NCBI GenBank assembly: GCA_003116975.1
Contig: BGKB01000092.1
Coordinates: 124,001-188,000, forward strand
DNA from: Aurantiochytrium sp. KH105
Lineage: Eukaryota > Sar > Bigyra > Thraustochytrida > Thraustochytriidae
Length of the DNA: 64,000 nucleotides
Direction: 5' to 3'
The notes beneath the pieces are model-generated. The model saw only the letters and a list, made by a program, of their open reading frames with translations, did not search any database and was not told where the DNA came from. The position numbers were made by a program, and so were the translations under genes. The number at the start of each line of letters is the position of its first letter. Within the stretch, counting starts at the first letter, position 1. Positions 58,993-64,000 of this stretch are shown here, piece after piece.

Positions 58993-59575
58993 CCTCTTGT
59001 TCGTGAGTATTTTTCCTGAAAGGAGGTGATGGTGTCCTTCTTCATGATCCATTCTGTGTCTGATGACCAAGATTTTGATAGAAAACTTATTCTTATTGTT
59101 CGTGCCAGTCGTCTTCCTCTCCTTTTTGCCAGAGATCTGTTTTGGTACACTCGTGGGCGCACTACCCTTTGCGTTTGAGATCGCCCTTTACATGGCTTGC
59201 ATGGGCTTGAAGAGCTAGCTATTTTGCTGTTATTGAATCAGAGGCTGTATGTGTGTGTATAAACATTGCGTTGCGGCGAAACGATTGCGTTGCAAAACAA
59301 TTGCGTTGCGGCGAAATTGTGTTGCGGCCGAACGTGGGCAGTCCCATTATGATTTCTCTGAGCGAGGTGGTTTGCGGATGAGAGATTATTTTCTCTCATC
59401 TCGAGTCTCAAGACGGATCATCCAATAAAAGGTTCGGTTCGATGTTATATCCAAAATAGTTGGAAATTCAGAGTCAAAATGAGATTTCATCGATCTCTTT
59501 ACAAGGCAAGCCAATGCACCACAGTCTCACGTCTGCCAAAAGGGCGCCAGGGTTTTTTCTCGATGGTGCTAGAGT
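58993..59575. other. Convergent 3' intergenic region
   Basis: These 583 bases lie between TTL-like and AP2 stop codons. They contain a degenerate 16-19-base repeat at 59265-59333. Confidence 0.45.
59265..59333. repeat. Degenerate repeat (attgcgttgcggcgaa)
   Basis: Four copies of 16-19 bases, with the second and fourth diverged. Confidence 0.8.
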
Positions 59576-60505
59576 CTAATACGAGTTGGTGCGCCGTGAT
59601 TTGTTTCTGTTCGGGCGCTGTCTTGGTGACGGCATCGACGCTGCAATGTTTGTGGTATTTGGGTCTGCATTTGAAGGCGATGGTGTTTCATTGGTCTGGT
59701 CTTGTGCGAGACGCAAAAGCGCCTCGTCCAGTTTTTCGGGTGTCAGTGCCGCAAGTTCTTCATCGCTGGCTTGACTACATGCCCACAAAATGCGCGCGCG
59801 GTCATTTGGAGAGGGAAAATTGAGGTCGGGAAAGGAGGCTCCAAAGAGAGATTCTGCATAGGCGTCAAAGGCCAACGCAGCGCGAATTTCTGTGGCAAAG
59901 GGACCGAGGACCTCGCAGCGGCCATGATTCCATATTACAGCGATGAAAGAGCGGTCCCTTCGAACATACTGGACACCGTTATACTTACATTGGACAAAGA
60001 TGTCTTCGGACTCGTCGTCGGAGGGACCGCCTCGATTTCCGTCACTTCTACCACTGCCCCCACTGCTGTAGCCGGTCTCTCCTCGGAATCTGTCTGTGCG
60101 AACTGATATCGATGAATCAGAACTTCCATGCGTGCCGGGGGAATCTTGACCGCTCGAGCTGGCGTCTGATCCTGGACGCCTTGGCACAAAGGGTAACGTG
60201 TCGTTACGAAGGCGGTCGAGTACGGATTCAACATGAATGCGCTGAGATTCCGCACTTGCTCGCGAGTCTTGTCGTCGCCTGCGGCGTCTATGCGTTGTTC
60301 CGTGATGTCGGTCGCTCTCGTTACCGGTTGTGTTTGAGTCTGTAGCGGTAGTATTTTCGTCGTCGTCGCCGCCGTTTTCGTCGATGATAATGATGGTACT
60401 TGCGTTTGCAGGCCGACTATTTGAACAGGAAGCATTTGCAGAGTGTCCTTGATCAAGAACAAAGGAGACGCGGGGATCGCCATAGTCCTGCGAGTTGGCG
60501 TCCAT
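59576..60505 (-). CDS. AP2/ERF-like DNA-binding protein
   Basis: The protein has 309 residues from ATG 60505 (context accATGg). A TTG-initiated extension is rejected. A single AP2-like domain lies at about 172-232: YNGVQYVRRDRSFIAVIW on the three strands (plants: YRGV-R-W-A-I), then GPFATEIRAALAFDAYAESLFG (plants: G-F-T-EAA-AYD-AA-G) and FPDLNFPSP. The domain is somewhat diverged, with no WLG element; its equivalent reads VLG. The N-terminal half is acidic, Asn/Ser-rich and disordered, with a basic RRRRRRQ stretch near residue 76 that could be a nuclear signal. The C-terminus has a basic RQRPNRNKSRR tail. AP2 domains occur in plants, apicomplexans and other protists, and single-domain proteins like this one are usually transcription factors. 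Confidence 0.82.
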   Translation of the reverse strand: MDANSQDYGDPRVSFVLDQGHSANASCSNSRPANASTIIIIDENGGDDDENTTATDSNTTGNESDRHHGTTHRRRRRRQDSRASAESQRIHVESVLDRLRNDTLPFVPRRPGSDASSSGQDSPGTHGSSDSSISVRTDRFRGETGYSSGGSGRSDGNRGGPSDDESEDIFVQCKYNGVQYVRRDRSFIAVIWNHGRCEVLGPFATEIRAALAFDAYAESLFGASFPDLNFPSPNDRARILWACSQASDEELAALTPEKLDEALLRLAQDQTNETPSPSNADPNTTNIAASMPSPRQRPNRNKSRRTNSY

Positions 60506-62950
60506 GGTGTGAATCCTGGCAATGGCGAGACGTAGCAAACAGGGGTTTGGGTGCTTGAGTCTGATTGTCTAACAAAGGCGAGGAGCAATAGGAGGGCGAG
60601 GAGCCGCGACCGACCAGGGCACGTTGACGCGCGAGCAGGAGGGCAGGCGTGGAGGCCCAGCAGGCAGGCAGGCGGGAGAGAGAGCCGCCGCCTTTGCTCT
60701 GTGCGCGCGCGCGGGCGCAAGAGGGAGGGAGGGAGTGCAATCGTCTCCTTTCTTGGCCAAGTTTCACGCGTTTCGTTCGCGCCGCTTGCCTCCCTGTCTC
60801 TCTCTTTCGCTCGCTCGCCACCGCTCGCCGCGCTCTCTCTTCTTGCCGGTCCTGCGAGGCCTCGGCCCGCGCGCGGGGGCGCCTGGGACGTCGAAGGCGC
60901 GCGGGCGGTCGAGCAGGGCGAGGGGAAGCGCAGCGGCGTTGGAGAGGAGCGGGGAAAGAATGGCGTCTGCTGGCCAGGCCAGCGAGCCTGCTTGCCTGCC
61001 CCACAGCGCCCCGCCGCCCGGCGCCGCGAGCCTCGGTCGCCTCCACTGGGTTTCCACGCCCCTTTCCCGCAGCTCAAGTTGCCCTCGACAGACCCGCGCG
61101 GGAGCAGTGGCAGAATAACTTGACATTGGGTCTCGCTAAGCCCCCGCCACGTCCTTCGTGCCCCCCTCCTCTGGGCCGAAAGTGTGGAGTCGCTGTGGTA
61201 GGTGAGAGTCAATGAGCATCGCGAAGCGGGTCTTCTTCGAGGTGCGGAGCCACAGCAGACACCGCCAACCCAAGCTTTCGAAGGCTGCGGGCGCGTTGCG
61301 TGGCGCGAGGCGAAGCGTGAAGAGGATCCGCAAGCACAGGCACCGACAGCGATCCCACAGACACCGCGAAGCAGCTCGATAGGCGGGCGGCTCGAACGCC
61401 CCCTCACAGCAGGACATCTCCCACCAGCCACAGCGACGCGGGACGAGCACAGAGGGAGAGGGAGACGCTCAGCCAAACACGCAGATCGAGCCAGCGCCGC
61501 ATGCCGGCGGCGTCCGGACGCCACGCCGGCCGCACCGCCGCCGGCCGCACCGCCGCCGGATCCGCGAGGACGCCCCCCGGAGCGGCCAGCCGCAGCCGGC
61601 CTTGCAGGCCACTGCCGTTGCCCCTGCCACAGCCACTCGCAACATCGCCGCCTGCCTCGTTCGGCAGAACGTGAAGGCCTGGCCCACCATCCGCGCCGGC
61701 GTCTCCGGGGGCTGGATGCGGGAGGCCGGATCGGGCCTCACGGCGACTTGCGACGCCGAGGGCTCGTCGGCCGCTCCTCGTCCCTGCCAGCGGCCGCGGG
61801 CGCCGCCGGCTGGCGCTCGCGGCTGCTGCGCGCGAGGCCGGCCACGCCATGGCGTCGCGGCGGCTGCCTACCTGCCTACCTGCCTGCCTGCTAGGGGAGA
61901 GAGGAAGGGAGGGAGGGAAAGGATGGGGGAGGTTCGTCGTCGAAAGAGGGAGATAGCGACAGGGGGAAGCGCAGCCCTGGGGAGAGAAGGGATTCTCACA
62001 ACGGTGAATAGCAGTGGCGAAAATGGAGGCTGCGGGGAACGAGGCAGAGGGGCGTGGGCGCACAGAGGAGGTATTCCGAGCTTGAGGACGGGGGAGGGCT
62101 GTTCTGTGGAACCTTAGCTGTGGTATTGCAAGAGTGTCTGAGGGCGCTGCGCGATTAATTCTTGATTTTTCGTCAAGCCACTGACTGTGAGGGAATATTT
62201 TGCTAGTGGCAGCGTGGTGGCGGTAACCTGCATGGCCCCCGAAAGTTTTCCGCTGTGTTGGGGAAATAAAATCTCAAACCAGCGCTGTTTGGCGCTGCTG
62301 CGGACCGCAAGTCAACTTAACGGCATGTGCTTTGCGATTCGGCCCCGCTGCTCGAGCGCTCCAGCGCTCTGTTGAAGGCGGCCAAGCACCACAAAGCGCA
62401 GCAAAGCGCTACTTTGCCCCTGCCGTCGGCCCCGCATCTATCGCTGCCGGCAGCGGAGCGCGCGATGCCCCTCTCCGCCCTACGCGCGTACGTTCGTTGG
62501 CGCGGTGCGGGAGAGATAGACAGACAAACTAAACAAGCAGACCAACTGACGCGGGGGGGGGGGTGGTGGTAGTCAGAGAGTAAGGCAAACAGCGAGGGCG
62601 GAAGGGAGAGAGAGAGGACTCGGTGGTCAGAAGCAAATGGACGACCAGAAGCGATTGCGACGCGCGTGTTCGTCTCCAGCCGTCTCGCTCCCTTTCCCTC
62701 TCCCTGTCTCCCTCCGCGTCCGCACCGCAGTGGGGACGAAAGGGTTTTATACTGGGTCTTAGAGTCTTATGGCTAGCTATGGGAAACCCCTTTTTTTCTA
62801 AAAATAAAATAAAATTGATGCCTGATTCGAGGGACGTTGAGACGGGGTGCGTTCTTCGTAGCTGGTACTTACGAGTCTTTTGCGGACTGCTTCGCGATGT
62901 CGCGGCCGCGGGCAGTGCGAGGCAGGTTTCTGACTGGAGCTAAGCTGCAG

Positions 62951-63070
62951 GGTCATGCGATCGCCCCGGCAAGATGCCTTGCTGACTGTGCAGGTTCGAA
63001 TCATTGTGTTCGACGGCGGCGATGGCGGTTCGTTGGAGGAAAGCACGTAGGACTGTTGCTGTTTCATCAA
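62951..63070. repeat. Diverged duplication, copy 1
   Basis: Aligns with 63134-63270 over shared blocks (cctgacaagatg-type, ttcga-ccattgtg, gacggcgg) in the same order. Confidence 0.6.
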
Positions 63071-63133
63071 ATCATTTACGAGCGATTTCGGCGAGTAAGG
63101 CGCGTGTTTTTCTTGCATTGATTTGATCTCAAG

Positions 63134-63270
63134 TCATGCATTTGCCCTGACAAGATGTGTTGCTGTCTGTGGAATTTCGAGCCATTGTGTGCGTTTGCGA
63201 AGACGGCGGCTCGCGGACGGCGGGGGCTCTATCGTTCCAGGAACGCACGCAGAAGTATTGCTATAGAAGC
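63134..63270. repeat. Diverged duplication, copy 2
   Basis: Partner of 62951-63070, offset about 185 bases. Confidence 0.6.
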
Positions 63271-64000
63271 ATATTGAGCAGGAATGAAGGTCTCTAAATA
63301 CGAACGCTTGGACAAACAAGGTGGTCTGTCTCTTGCTTTAAAATTTTAAAAACTAAAAAAGAAATTAAGTGTAAGTGAAATCTCATTAGGATGGAAGCTC
63401 CACCCGATTTAACTGCTCTTTTTGCTTATCAAACGACTAATGAGCACACATGTGGCTGCAGCCTAGTTCGAAAAAGAGAGCAGAGGCTGAATTATAGACG
63501 AGACATGAAGGACAGGAGAGACCAATAAATTGTCCAGGATACGAAAGCCTTTGCCATGGGGCAAAGGCGGTTTTCTCTTGTTAGGAACTCTACACACGAG
63601 CGACCTCGATAAGCCCAGCGATCAAGAAAGCTCGCAGCCTTGTTTAAAATTAAAAGTTACTCAAGAGAAGATTGAAAGCTATAAAAGAGAAGAGGAGAAG
63701 GAGGACGAACTATCCACGACCCGTCTTTCCAATGGCAATGTAAAGGTTACCTTCGCCAGAATCATCTATTGAAAGAGGAACAATCTTGCTGTAAAGTGGA
63801 ACATGGATCAGAAGCATACATATCATTAGGCTTTGAGCCGTTGCTATAGGCTCAGCGCGAGAACGCACGTCTCCGCATTCACTTTGCCTCGCTACAAAAC
63901 TAGCGGATGTCGTGACTTTACCCCCTATCAATTGTTTGAAGAGGCTTCTCGCAGCAGAGAGCGACCAGCAGCAAGGGGAGGCGAAATGGCGCTGCTGCAT

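Larger units (their letters stand above)
60506..64000. other. Terminal 3.5 kb without a supportable gene
   Basis: The first 1.5 kb is GC-rich with biased frames on both strands. From about 62.1 kb the composition approaches average, with a diverged duplication (62951-63070 and 63134-63270) and AT-rich stretches near 63340. A minus-strand frame at 63710-64000 reaches the right edge and could be the 3' part of a gene, but its frequent ATA codons differ from the accepted genes. A promoter for the AP2 gene should lie just above 60505. Confidence 0.45.

Noticed and set aside
62985-63010. ggttcgaatc resembling a tRNA T-loop
   Set aside because: Flanks do not form a 5-base T stem, and no acceptor or anticodon arm can be folded around it.
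63710-64000. Minus-strand frame reaching the right edge
   Set aside because: Frequent ATA and other codons rare in the accepted genes, with no recognisable motif. It could be re-examined with flanking sequence.

Overview
The window looks like nuclear DNA of a GC-rich unicellular eukaryote, best matching a stramenopile and probably a labyrinthulomycete (thraustochytrid-like) protist. This taxonomic call is inference. It rests on mostly intronless, GC3-rich genes, seven confidently reconstructed introns of which six begin GTACGT, flagellar/dynein-type genes (an RSPH14-like ARM protein and a Tctex1 light chain), typical eukaryotic housekeeping genes (proteasome alpha-2, Mad1, ALG13, a fused isopropylmalate dehydratase) and an algal/bacterial-style lysine-pathway aspartokinase. 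There are no operons, CRISPR arrays, rRNA genes or convincing tRNA genes.

Layout. 1-9.9 kb is gene-dense: an unrecognised partial gene, an ARM-repeat protein, a catalytically dead-looking PFA-DSP phosphatase, a class B DnaJ, a small ORF, a six-exon DHHC-type protein with a degenerate catalytic domain, and a two-exon ALG13. 9.9-17.5 kb is a gene desert of very GC-rich DNA full of short tandem repeats. 17.5-31 kb holds a three-repeat Myb factor, an aspartokinase with a decayed diaminopimelate-decarboxylase-like tail, a DUF1295 membrane protein with a duplicated 3' end, a secreted protein and a bZIP factor. 31-47 kb holds Mad1, a FATP-type acyl-CoA synthetase, a PH-RGS protein, proteasome alpha-2, a small BAG-like helical protein, a Tctex1 light chain and mitochondrial-type LEU1. 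47-60.5 kb holds an ARMT1/DUF89 protein, three consecutive genes whose products each begin with a signal anchor (sulfotransferase, JmjC/cupin-8, tubulin-tyrosine-ligase-like) and an AP2-domain factor. 60.5-64 kb has no supportable gene.

Functional links are loose, as expected in a eukaryotic chromosome. The themes are amino-acid biosynthesis (aspartokinase and LEU1), flagellum/dynein, protein quality control, transcription factors (Myb, bZIP, AP2) and secretory-pathway protein modification (the 48.9-59 kb trio). The most interesting items are the aspartokinase/LysA relic fusion, the trio of membrane-anchored modifying enzymes including a TTL-like ligase that may face the lumen, two apparent pseudo-enzymes, and a cluster of GTGCAC-centred palindromes in the LEU1/ARMT1 divergent promoter.

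Method limits: family calls come from recognising motifs by eye, and no database search was run. Starts were chosen at in-frame ATG codons. Several open frames extend upstream through GTG or TTG codons, and those extensions were discarded.
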